From Planctomycetaceae bacterium (GTDB lineage: Bacteria; Planctomycetota; Planctomycetia; Pirellulales; Pirellulaceae): a DNA stretch of 5,553 bases. Every line of letters starts with the position of its first letter. The stretch's first letter is position 1. The translations under genes were made by a program, and so were the position numbers. Below are positions 1 to 5,553 of the stretch, in pieces. The notes beneath the pieces were generated by a model. That model was not told the origin of the DNA, did no database searches, and worked only from the letters and a program-made list of their open reading frames with translations. Where the stretch lies: the NCBI GenBank assembly GCA_007129635.1, contig SKVE01000200.1, positions 1 through 5,553 of the forward strand, written 5' to 3'.

Positions 1-1
1 C

Positions 2-844
2 CTGAATGAGGTAGCGTTTCTGGTCATGGACTTGAAGTACCGGGGACGAGCGGATCTTGCGCATCGCTTTTTGAATGCCTACTTGGAGCATACAGGTGAC
101 TATCGCGGACTGGTCGTCTTGCCCTTTTATCAGGTCTATCGGGCCTTGGTACGCGCCAAGGTCAAAGACATTCGTAGCAGCCAGCCGCAACTTACCCGAA
201 AGGTCCGAACCGTACTTCGGGACCAGGTCCGCGATTATCTCGACCTGGCAGCGCGATGTACGCGAGCGCCGCATCCTCGACTGTTGATTACGCACGGAGT
301 CGCCGGAGCTGGAAAAACACGGGGCACCGATCCCTTGGTGGATCAAGGGGGGGCGATTCGTATCCGATCGGACATCGAGCGGAAACGGCAATTCGGATAC
401 CAGCACTTGGAGCGGACGCATTCGCCAGTCGACCGTGGGATCTATTCCTCTGAGGTCACAGATCAAACCTACCAGCGACTGGCGGACTTGGTCTCCACCG
501 TCATCCGGGCGGGATTCTCGGCCATTGCCGACGGCACGTTTCTGCAACGCAGCCAGCGGGACTTGCTTCGCCGGACGGCCCGTAAGCTGGGCGTGCCCTT
601 TCGTCTCCTGGATTTCCGTGCCCATCCGGAGACCATTCGTCGACGGATCGTCGAGCGTGATCGTCGAAAGGCCGATGCTTCGGAGGCCGATCTGGAGGTG
701 TTGACCCACCAATGGCAGACTCAGCAACCACTGGCCAGCGACGAACAAGGCGATGTGGTCTCCATCGACACGGAATGCGATGACAGCCACCGCGCCCGAA
801 ATTGTTTTGCCTTCGATTCGGAAAGACGACAGCACTCGTCATGA
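2..844 (+). CDS. Bifunctional aminoglycoside phosphotransferase-like/ATP-binding (P-loop kinase) protein, 5'-partial
   Basis: The reading frame is open to the left edge, so the true start lies upstream. The ATG at 26 is only an internal methionine, because the residues before it (NEVAFLVMDL) already match the family. 280 residues are visible. Residues 1-60 (AFLVMDL, RFLNAYLEHTGDY, FYQVYRALVRAKV) are the C-terminal end of the APH-like domain. A P-loop kinase domain follows: Walker A GVAGAGKT at about residues 99-106 (nt 296-319), then IRIRSDIERKR, then a Walker B-like stretch ending in ADGTF, and an arginine-rich lid (RIVERDRRKADASEADL) near the end. In this family the N-terminal half resembles small-molecule kinases and the C-terminal half resembles gluconate/zeta-type kinases; the substrate is unknown. 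The mycobacterial relative Rv2004c belongs to the DosR dormancy regulon, so a stress role is plausible but inferred. The Walker A region has KTRGTDPL where relatives commonly have KSTL, but the P-loop lysine is kept. No frameshift is seen. The stop codon lies 10 bp before the inverted repeat at 855. Confidence 0.9.
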   Translation: MNEVAFLVMDLKYRGRADLAHRFLNAYLEHTGDYRGLVVLPFYQVYRALVRAKVKDIRSSQPQLTRKVRTVLRDQVRDYLDLAARCTRAPHPRLLITHGVAGAGKTRGTDPLVDQGGAIRIRSDIERKRQFGYQHLERTHSPVDRGIYSSEVTDQTYQRLADLVSTVIRAGFSAIADGTFLQRSQRDLLRRTARKLGVPFRLLDFRAHPETIRRRIVERDRRKADASEADLEVLTHQWQTQQPLASDEQGDVVSIDTECDDSHRARNCFAFDSERRQHSS

Positions 845-854
845 AAACGTACTT

Positions 855-955
855 AGCACCGTTCGAGAAATAACTGACGCACTTTCTGCTCCCTCACCCT
901 GCCCTCTCCCACGAGGGGCGAGGGGACATTGGACACTTATTTCTCGAACGGTGCT
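855..955. repeat. MITE-like element with 19-bp perfect terminal inverted repeats
   Basis: The sequence agcaccgttcgagaaataa at 855-873 is repeated exactly in inverted orientation at 937-955. The 63-bp core contains the CCCTCACCCTGCCCTCTCCC / GAGGGGCGAGGGG type of imperfect GC-rich palindrome, which is dispersed through many planctomycete and proteobacterial genomes. The trinucleotide TTA occurs just outside both ends (853-855 and 955-957, the inner base shared with the repeat), which would fit a short TA or TTA target duplication. No transposase is encoded. Such an element could move only with help from an enzyme encoded elsewhere, and its hairpin could also end transcription from the kinase gene 10 bp upstream. 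The repeat structure is seen directly; mobility and termination are inferences. Confidence 0.75.
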
Positions 956-976
956 TACCAGCAAGGATGACAGATT

Positions 977-1186
977 ATGTTCGATCGAGCCATATGGGAA
1001 GTCCGGACGCCTGGCAGCGCGCTGGGCCACCATGGGCACCTGGGTAGCGGAGAACCGTCCTGTCTCCGCACCGATCTTGCCGAGGTCGCTCGGTCATGCC
1101 TGCGAACCAACCCCTACCCCGACGTGAAGAGCCTGGAATGCGAATGCCACGAAGGGGCACTCACGTTGCGTGGGCAGATGTGGTGA
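977..1186 (+). pseudogene. Truncated BON-domain protein (first half of the domain only)
   Basis: The 69-aa frame begins with ATG behind an AAGGA site (963-967, 9 nt spacing). Its last 35 residues (LAEVARSCLRTNPYPDVKSL, then ECECHEGALTLRGQM) match the start of a BON domain: the first helix and two beta strands, ending at the LRGxV-type turn. The second helix (usually YYLKQ-A) and final strand are missing. The frame meets TGA right after QMW, and I find no continuation in the other two frames. The first ~33 residues are low in recognisable signal. BON domains usually sit in periplasmic or membrane-associated proteins and are thought to bind phospholipid or other hydrophobic ligands. With half of the fold missing this is probably a decayed gene, although the intact ribosome binding site means it might still be translated. 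Downstream, the same frame runs on into the slipin remnant. Confidence 0.55.
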
Positions 1187-1241
1187 AAGTTGTCGGGGCA
1201 AACCATTCACCGGCGGCACGGAAGCCTCGGTGATTTAGACC

Positions 1242-1410
1242 ATGGGCAAAGGAGATTTCATGCGGCCGAGATCATTAAAGACCATCCGATGGCCATGCAG
1301 ATGCGGTTCCTGCAGACGTTGGCCGATGTGGACTCCGAAAACAACACGACCATCGTCTTCCCCTTGCCGGTCGAGTTGTTCGCCCCGCTGTTGACGCGAG
1401 ACAGGCCAAG
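1242..1410 (+). pseudogene. Remnant of slipin/stomatin-like SPFH (Band 7) protein, C-terminal part
   Basis: Translation from 1259 reads AAEIIKDHPMAMQMRFLQTL, then ADVDSENNTTIVFPLPVELF. This is the highly typical C-terminal end of bacterial slipins (…QPMAMQLRYLQTL…KNTTIVFPLP…L). The membrane anchor, the Band 7 domain and most of the coiled-coil region are absent. The residues just before (GKGDF at 1245-1259, compare slipin EGEF) lie in a different frame from AAEIIKDHP, which suggests a small deletion or frameshift near 1255-1260. There is no convincing start codon with a ribosome binding site: the frame is open from the TTG at 1190 only because the preceding stop is the TGA at 1184. It runs on past 1410 without family resemblance and overlaps the next gene out of frame. 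Intact slipins are membrane scaffold proteins, often paired with NfeD proteases. This is a relic. Family assignment is firm; the exact limits are not. Confidence 0.7.
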
Positions 1411-1536
1411 CGGCTTATATGGTTCGTCGTTGACCGAAAACGACTCCCGACCCCCTACGTTTCGCGACCAACCTCGTTTTGCGACACCCATTGTTGGTGC
1501 AGCGCAACTGTACCCCGAAGATGAACGACAAACCTT

Positions 1537-1541
1537 GGAGG
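1537..1541 (+). promoter_or_regulatory. Ribosome binding site of the 96-aa hypothetical gene
   Basis: GGAGG lies 9 nt before ATG 1551. It is the best Shine-Dalgarno match in the window and fixes the start there. The same frame could be extended upstream to a TTG at 1479, but that codon has no comparable site. Confidence 0.65.
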
Positions 1542-1550
1542 AAATACACA

Positions 1551-1841
1551 ATGAGCGACCACCGCCCGACGTTAGGTGCACTGATCGACCGGATCGACGA
1601 GGCGATCCGCGAACGTATTCGAGAGACGTGCGTTCAAGGCGAGCCGTCTGCACAGCACGTGCGCAGCATGCTCGATCGTCACGGCTTTGACAGCACAAGC
1701 CTCGTGCGGGAACCGGATCTGCACGATCCGGGAACCTTTTCCTTCATCGCAACCCCACCGAAAGAAAGCCCGCTGAATTCTGAAGAGCTGATCACCTTGC
1801 TCCAGCAGGATTCCACAATCGACGTCGCGTTTGCCGAGTGA
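1551..1841 (+). CDS. Hypothetical protein, 96 aa
   Basis: The start is chosen for the GGAGG site 9 nt upstream. The product is a soluble-looking acidic protein with no signal peptide or membrane segment. Residues 1-30 (TLGALIDRIDEAIRERIRET) form a probable amphipathic helix, followed by EPSAQHVRSMLDRHGFDS, then a proline-rich section (FSFIATPPKESPLNSEELI) and a final helix-like part with an acidic tail. I recognise no family and no catalytic motif. It follows the degraded slipin region and is convergent with the transporter gene, with only 27 bp between the two stop codons. A 7-bp perfect hairpin (CCGGATC-TGCAC-GATCCGG, 1713-1731) lies inside the coding sequence. It could be a real small gene of the same neighbourhood or a fragment of a larger lost gene; the good ribosome binding site favours a real gene. 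Confidence 0.6.
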   Translation: MSDHRPTLGALIDRIDEAIRERIRETCVQGEPSAQHVRSMLDRHGFDSTSLVREPDLHDPGTFSFIATPPKESPLNSEELITLLQQDSTIDVAFAE

Positions 1842-1868
1842 GACCAACGGTTTCGTCTGATTGCGGAC

Positions 1869-2828
1869 TCAGGCGGTCTTATCCGAGTCGATCGTGGCAT
1901 TGCGCAGCGAACGTACCACCATCTGCTGATTGCTTAACAAGACGACCGCCCCCAGCACCATGGTGCCTCCGGCTCCCCACTGGATCGCTGTCAGGCTTTC
2001 CCCCAAAAACGTAAAGGCCAGCGCCACGGTCAAGAACGGTGTCACGGAACCCACACAAGCGGGAAGCGCGGCGCCCAGACGCTGAACCGCAGTAAAAAGG
2101 AAGAAATGTCCCATCGCGATGCCTAGCACGGATGAAAATACCAGCAGGCTTCCCGTCCGCCAGGTCTGATGTAACAACTGCTGCGGTTGGCCGAACATCC
2201 ACATCGCAGAAAAGGTGCCTGCCCCTACCATTTGAGATACGATCGCGAATCCGATCAGCGGGTGAATGCCACGAAGATAATGTCGCACGCTGGCACCGTA
2301 CATCCCGAAAAAGAAGCTCCAGACCAACATGATGATGATGCCCGCCCAAGTCACCTGGCCACCCATCTGTCCTCGAGACAACGCCATGATCAAAAAACCG
2401 AGGAACGTCAGCGTCGCTCCCAGATAAAATCCGAGCGATCCGAGCAGCACCCGCTCGTCGCGATAAAAGACCATCGCCGCCGCCACGGTCCAAACGGCCG
2501 ATAATCGAGCGAAGAAACCCATCGAGCTGGCAGCTAAAAAATAGGGAGCCAACCCCCAGAGTACCTGAGCGATCAGGGCGAACGCGGCAGGGACCATGCA
2601 ACGTCTCCAGACAGCCCCATCGATAAGCCCATGACGGTACGCTGCCAACAGCACGGGCCAATACAGTACGGCGGCCAGCGGATAGCGGAACCCGTTGACC
2701 GTCCAGGGGTCGAAGGAAGTCGTCAACCCACGCAACATCACGGGCACCGAGGCCCAACATACCACGCACCCCAAAAGAGCGATTGTTCCGAGCAACTCGG
2801 GGCTGGAAGAAGTGGTCGAGCGAATCAC
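1869..2828 (-). CDS. DMT-superfamily transporter with two EamA domains
   Basis: The predicted protein has 319 aa and about ten hydrophobic segments in two homologous halves, the usual 10-TM architecture and length of EamA/RhaT-type drug/metabolite transporters in the inner membrane. TM1 is GTIALLGCVVCWASVPVML (about residues 14-32). The first half ends with a segment beginning ARLSAVWTVAAAMVFYRDER and the second with the typical FLGESLTAIQWGAGGTMVLG (about residues 274-293), which is the EamA end signature. The substrate cannot be told from sequence; family members export amino acids, metabolites or drugs. The start is uncertain. The GTG at 2828 places TM1 near residue 12, as usual. A longer frame from GTG 2879 would add 17 residues of AT-rich wobble codons that overlap the putative promoter. 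Neither start has a clear Shine-Dalgarno site. The gene is divergent from the MBL-fold gene. Confidence 0.85.
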   Translation of the reverse strand: MIRSTTSSSPELLGTIALLGCVVCWASVPVMLRGLTTSFDPWTVNGFRYPLAAVLYWPVLLAAYRHGLIDGAVWRRCMVPAAFALIAQVLWGLAPYFLAASSMGFFARLSAVWTVAAAMVFYRDERVLLGSLGFYLGATLTFLGFLIMALSRGQMGGQVTWAGIIIMLVWSFFFGMYGASVRHYLRGIHPLIGFAIVSQMVGAGTFSAMWMFGQPQQLLHQTWRTGSLLVFSSVLGIAMGHFFLFTAVQRLGAALPACVGSVTPFLTVALAFTFLGESLTAIQWGAGGTMVLGAVVLLSNQQMVVRSLRNATIDSDKTA

Positions 2829-2840
2829 GTCGTTTTCAGG

Positions 2841-2849
2841 TGATATACT
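2841..2849 (+). promoter_or_regulatory. Candidate extended -10 promoter for the MBL/beta-CASP gene
   Basis: TGATATACT combines the TG extension with TATACT, which matches the -10 consensus at 5 of 6 positions. There is no good -35 box about 17 bp upstream, as is common for extended -10 promoters. It would give a leader of about 70 nt before ATG 2927. Sigma-factor preference in this organism is unknown, so this is a consensus match only. Confidence 0.3.
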
Positions 2850-2912
2850 TGTTTGGGGCAGCAGCAGGTGACAGGACACGCGACCATTGTGGTGCCCTCT
2901 ACCGATTTTGCA

Positions 2913-2918
2913 AAGGGA
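2913..2918 (+). promoter_or_regulatory. Ribosome binding site of the MBL/beta-CASP gene
   Basis: AAGGGA lies 8 nt before ATG 2927. It supports this start over the in-frame ATG at 2783, which would add 48 residues unlike the family. Confidence 0.55.
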
Positions 2919-2926
2919 CCCTAGTT

Positions 2927-4354
2927 ATGAAGCTGACGTTCTTGGGTGCCAATCGCCAGGTTACCGGGTCTTGTTATTGCATCGAAGCCGCCGGATCGAC
3001 GGTCATGATCGATTGTGGGCTGGTGCAGGAACGCCGATATCTGGACCGCAATTGGGAACCGTGTCCCGTCGATCCGAGAAAATTAGATGCCTTGCTGTTG
3101 ACCCACACGCACATCGATCACAGCGGCCTGATCCCCAAATTGGCCGGCGAAGGGTTCCGAGCACCCATCTACTGCACGCATCCTACCGTCGATTTGGCAG
3201 ACGTGATGCTGCACGATTCCGCTCGTATCCAGATGGAAGATGCTGAATACAAACGCCGTCGACATCGCAAAGAAGGCCGTCAGGGCAAGCATCCCGAGGT
3301 ACCTCTCTACACAGAAAAAGATGTCGACCGGGTACTGCCGCTGTTCCATGGGGTTTGCTACCGCGAGCCGATCAAGATCAACGAGGTGTTCACGGTGGTC
3401 TTTCACGATGCGGGGCACATCCTCGGGTCCGCCATGATCGAATTGCTGGTCCAGCAGGATGGGCAGACATTTCGAGTCGTGTTTTCCGGCGATATCGGCC
3501 AATGGAACAAGCCGCTGATCCAAGATCCCAGCGTCTTTACCCAAGCGGATTACGTGGTGATGGAATCCACGTACGGAGATCGTGACCACGAAGACGATGG
3601 CGATATCGAGGATCAGTTGGCCGCGCTGATCAACGCGACCACCTCCCGAGGCGGTTCGGTCGTGATTCCTGTCTTCGCGGTCGAACGAGCTCAGCAGATG
3701 ATGTACCACATCAGCCGCTTGGTCCATGCGGATCGCATCCCCGACATCCAGGTTTTTCTGGACAGTCCGATGGCGGTGGATGTGACGGACATTTTTCAAA
3801 AATATGGCGACTATTTCGACGAGCAAACCGCGCAATTGATCAGCAGCGATCAACCGCCGCTACGGTTCCCAGGCTTGAAGCTGATCCGCGATGTCGAAGC
3901 CTCCAAAGCCATCAACATGGTCAGGATGCCTTGCATCATCATGTCGACCGCTGGCATGTGTACCGCAGGCCGCATCAAACATCACTTGAAGCATCGTATC
4001 GGTCATCCGGAAAACACGGTGCTGTTCGTGGGTTATCAGGGACGCGGAACGCTGGGACGCCAGATTCTGGAAGGGGCGCGCGAGGTGCGGATTCTGGGGC
4101 GAATGCATCGTGTGCGAGCGCGCATCGCTCAGATCCATGGCTTCTCGGGACATGCCGACCGCACCGCTCTCTTCCGCTGGCTACAGCACTTGCAACAACC
4201 GCCTCGATGCATCTTCCTGACGCACGGCGAGGAGGATGTCTCGCTGGCGTTCGCCGAACAGATCACAAGGCGGCTGAATTGGCCCGTCCATGTCCCGGAA
4301 TATGGCGAGACGGTCACGCTAAGCACCGAGCCAGGTGGTTCTTGGTCGAGCTGA
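2927..4354 (+). CDS. MBL-fold metallo-hydrolase with beta-CASP and RNA-specificity domains (CPSF73-like ribonuclease)
   Basis: This complete protein of 475 aa has the usual length for bacterial TTHA0252-like nucleases. The start MKLTFLGANRQVTGSCY is the canonical N-terminus of the family and has an AAGGGA site. The metallo-beta-lactamase metal ligands are visible: HTHIDH at residues 60-65, H164 in DAGHILGSA, and D189 in FSGDIG. The beta-CASP motifs follow: E213 in MESTYGDRDHE (motif A), H409 in GFSGHAD (motif B) and H433 in LTHGEE (motif C). The RNA-specificity region carries MSTAGMCTAGRIKHHL (about 339-354), where relatives commonly have SASGM. All catalytic residues are present, so it is probably an active cytoplasmic two-zinc endo/exoribonuclease; the target RNAs are unknown. 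A basic stretch (YKRRRHRKEGRQGKH, about 108-122), in the usual variable insertion, may contact nucleic acid. It is divergent from the transporter and upstream of the peptidase. An 87-bp gap to the next gene leaves cotranscription open. Confidence 0.95.
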   Translation: MKLTFLGANRQVTGSCYCIEAAGSTVMIDCGLVQERRYLDRNWEPCPVDPRKLDALLLTHTHIDHSGLIPKLAGEGFRAPIYCTHPTVDLADVMLHDSARIQMEDAEYKRRRHRKEGRQGKHPEVPLYTEKDVDRVLPLFHGVCYREPIKINEVFTVVFHDAGHILGSAMIELLVQQDGQTFRVVFSGDIGQWNKPLIQDPSVFTQADYVVMESTYGDRDHEDDGDIEDQLAALINATTSRGGSVVIPVFAVERAQQMMYHISRLVHADRIPDIQVFLDSPMAVDVTDIFQKYGDYFDEQTAQLISSDQPPLRFPGLKLIRDVEASKAINMVRMPCIIMSTAGMCTAGRIKHHLKHRIGHPENTVLFVGYQGRGTLGRQILEGAREVRILGRMHRVRARIAQIHGFSGHADRTALFRWLQHLQQPPRCIFLTHGEEDVSLAFAEQITRRLNWPVHVPEYGETVTLSTEPGGSWSS

Positions 4355-4431
4355 CGAGTGTGTACCCTAGCGTTGCCAACGATGGAGTGTACATTCAGGG
4401 GAAAAGGCTCGAATGACTCTACCAACCAATC

Positions 4432-4435
4432 GAGG
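4432..4435 (+). promoter_or_regulatory. Ribosome binding site choosing the start of the M14 peptidase
   Basis: GAGG lies 6 nt before ATG 4442. The in-frame ATG at 4439 is too close (3 nt), and the ATG at 4481 has only a poor AGG far upstream. Confidence 0.45.
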
Positions 4436-4441
4436 CGAATG

Positions 4442-5553
4442 ATGGATCCTTCCCGTCCACCCAGGTGCAACGTGTCAAGAATGCGGTCGATCCAACTGGC
4501 AGGATTGATCCTCGGTCTCAAATTGTGTCTCGGGCCTGCAGCAGTCCTGGCTGAACCCGGCGAATTGGTCATCGACGATCAGTTTCCCGGCGGAAACATC
4601 GTGGTCGAGCGGATCGAGGGGGATCGGGTCGATCTGCGGCCGGATCTGCGCGATACCAAGGGCTGGTGGTTCTATTGGAACTTCCGAGTTCGCGGCGCGC
4701 AGGGGCGCACGTTGGCCTTCCGCTTCGTCGATCGCAATCCGATCGGTGTGCGCGGTCCGGCGATCAGCAAGGACCAAGGACGTTCGTGGACCTGGATGGG
4801 GACCGAGCGCGTGCAAGACGCTTCGTTTACCTATGCGTTCGGGGCGGACGACGACGAAATACGATTCTGTTTTGCGATGCCGTATCTGGAAGCCGACCTT
4901 CATCGTTTTCTGACTGATTATGAAGATCACCCCCACTTGTCCATCCGGGAGCTTTGCCAGACCCCCAAGGGGCGTTCCGTCGAGCTTTTGCAGGTCGGAG
5001 ATCCCGACCTCGATCCCCGACATCGGATCTTCATCGCCGCGCGACACCACGCATGCGAGTCGATGGCCAGCTTTACGCTGGAAGGCTTGATCGCCGCCGC
5101 ATTAGCCGACACGGACGATGGTCGCTGGTTCCGCAATCACGCTCATCTGCTGGCAGTCCCGTTTGTCGACAAGGACGGTGTCCAGCAGGGTGATCAGGGA
5201 AAAAATCGCCAGCCCCACGATCACAATCGGGATTATCGCGGTCAAAGCATCTACCCTTCGGTCGCAGCCATCCGGACCCTGTTGCCCGCCTGGTCCCGCG
5301 GCCGACTGGATGTCGCGTTTGATCTGCACTGCCCATGGATCCGAGGTCCGCACAATGAAGTGATCTACATGGTGGGCAGCGCCGACCCGGTGATCTGGCA
5401 GCAGCAGGAGACGTTCGGAGCGATCCTCCAGCGAGTTCAACGTGGGCCGTTGCAGTACAATGCCTCCGATAATCTGCCGTTCGGCAAGGCCTGGAATACC
5501 GATGCCAACTACGGCGACGGGGTCAGTTTCGGACGTTGGGCCTCGCAACTGGA
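4442..5553 (+). CDS. Exported M14-family zinc carboxypeptidase with CCP-type N-terminal domain, 3'-partial
   Basis: The frame is open from ATG 4442 to the right edge (370 complete codons). A Sec-type signal peptide is clear: basic residues (RMRS), a hydrophobic core (LAGLILGLKLCLGPAA) and likely cleavage after AVLA (residue 37). Starting at ATG 4481 would give a shorter, equally classical signal. Residues ~40-165 (WWFYWNFRVRG, TLAFRF, SWTWMG, FAMPYLEADL) resemble the beta-sandwich that precedes the catalytic domain in cytosolic-carboxypeptidase-like M14 enzymes. Zinc ligands are H203 and E206 in RHHACES and H296 in DLHCPW. R256 and N262-R263 in DQGKNRQPHDHNRDY fit the substrate-carboxylate binding positions. 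The catalytic glutamate lies beyond the window. It should remove C-terminal residues from peptides in the periplasm or outside the cell; specificity is not predictable here. HACE replaces the more usual HPGE. No other frame disruption is seen. Confidence 0.9.
   Translation, partial: MDPSRPPRCNVSRMRSIQLAGLILGLKLCLGPAAVLAEPGELVIDDQFPGGNIVVERIEGDRVDLRPDLRDTKGWWFYWNFRVRGAQGRTLAFRFVDRNPIGVRGPAISKDQGRSWTWMGTERVQDASFTYAFGADDDEIRFCFAMPYLEADLHRFLTDYEDHPHLSIRELCQTPKGRSVELLQVGDPDLDPRHRIFIAARHHACESMASFTLEGLIAAALADTDDGRWFRNHAHLLAVPFVDKDGVQQGDQGKNRQPHDHNRDYRGQSIYPSVAAIRTLLPAWSRGRLDVAFDLHCPWIRGPHNEVIYMVGSADPVIWQQQETFGAILQRVQRGPLQYNASDNLPFGKAWNTDANYGDGVSFGRWASQL

Larger units (their letters stand above)
845..1550. 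other. Gene-poor decayed region between the kinase gene and the 96-aa gene
   Basis: About 700 bp without an intact recognisable gene. It contains the MITE-like repeat, the half BON domain and the slipin tail. 1411-1536 holds no feature I can support beyond an open but family-unlike frame. Frames on the minus strand here give only low-complexity, arginine-rich translations typical of non-coding shadow. Confidence 0.6.

Noticed and set aside
753..1127. Plus-strand frame of 124 codons across the repeat
   Set aside because: It overlaps the end of the kinase gene out of frame and its PSPCPLPRGARG wording is the usual artefact of translating this GC-rich palindromic repeat.
1391..1421. TTGACG … TATATG promoter-like pair upstream of the 96-aa gene
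   Set aside because: The spacer is 19 bp, the -10 match is only 4 of 6, and it falls inside the slipin-derived sequence, so it is little better than chance.
1713..1740. Hairpin CCGGATC-TGCAC-GATCCGG followed by TTTT, resembling an intrinsic terminator
   Set aside because: It is inside the 96-aa coding sequence, the stem is only 7 bp and the T run only four bases after a gap.
1879..2769. Second long minus-strand frame of 296 codons overlapping the transporter
   Set aside because: It is the neighbouring frame of the transporter gene. Its translation is arginine- and glycine-rich with no membrane segments or domain, unlike the clearly coding EamA frame.
2783..2926. 48-residue N-terminal extension of the MBL-fold protein from ATG 2783
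   Set aside because: MKLTFLGA at 2927 is the normal family start with a ribosome binding site. The extension overlaps the transporter gene and reads through the tRNA-like sequence.
3083..3853. Long minus-strand frame of 256 codons opposite the MBL/beta-CASP gene
   Set aside because: It lies wholly antisense to a gene with every family motif. Its translation is rich in His, Asp and Arg and lacks any domain signature, so it is a shadow frame.
4357..4441. Possible terminator between the nuclease and peptidase genes
   Set aside because: Only a CGTT-GCC-AACG mini-stem and a repeated GTGTAC are present; there is no stable hairpin with a T tract.

Overview
The window looks like chromosomal DNA from a high-GC, Gram-negative-type bacterium. 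I favour the Planctomycetota (Pirellulales-like), with Nitrospirota as an alternative. The reasons are the wording of the BON remnant (ECHEGALTLRG), an exported M14 carboxypeptidase with a CCP-type N-terminal domain, a CCCTC/GAGGG-rich repeat, and mixed use of strong and absent Shine-Dalgarno sites. This is an inference from remembered protein wording, not from a phylogenetic marker.

Layout: (1) 2-844 (+) is the 3' part of a bifunctional aminoglycoside-phosphotransferase-like/ATP-binding protein, including its complete P-loop kinase domain. (2) 845-1550 has no intact large gene. It holds a ~100-bp MITE-like element with 19-bp terminal inverted repeats (855-955), a truncated BON-domain reading frame (977-1186) and the C-terminal remnant of a slipin/SPFH protein (about 1259-1410). 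(3) 1551-1841 (+) is a 96-aa hypothetical gene with a good ribosome binding site. (4) 1869-2828 (-) is an EamA/DMT-family membrane transporter, convergent with (3). (5) 2829-2926 is a short divergent intergenic region with an extended -10 promoter candidate and a decayed tRNA-like sequence. (6) 2927-4354 (+) is a complete MBL-fold/beta-CASP RNA-processing nuclease of 475 aa. (7) 4442 to the end (+) is an exported M14 zinc carboxypeptidase, cut by the window edge before its catalytic glutamate.

The APH/ATP-binding fusion, BON, slipin and MBL/beta-CASP genes resemble parts of stress or dormancy gene neighbourhoods seen in several phyla. Here the middle of that set has collapsed into remnants next to a mobile-element-like repeat. 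The transporter and carboxypeptidase look like unrelated neighbours. I do not see a CRISPR array, rRNA gene, intact tRNA, transposase or recognisable defence system, and I make no claim of a new system. The most interesting parts are the repeat, the joined gene remnants and the tRNA-like relic.
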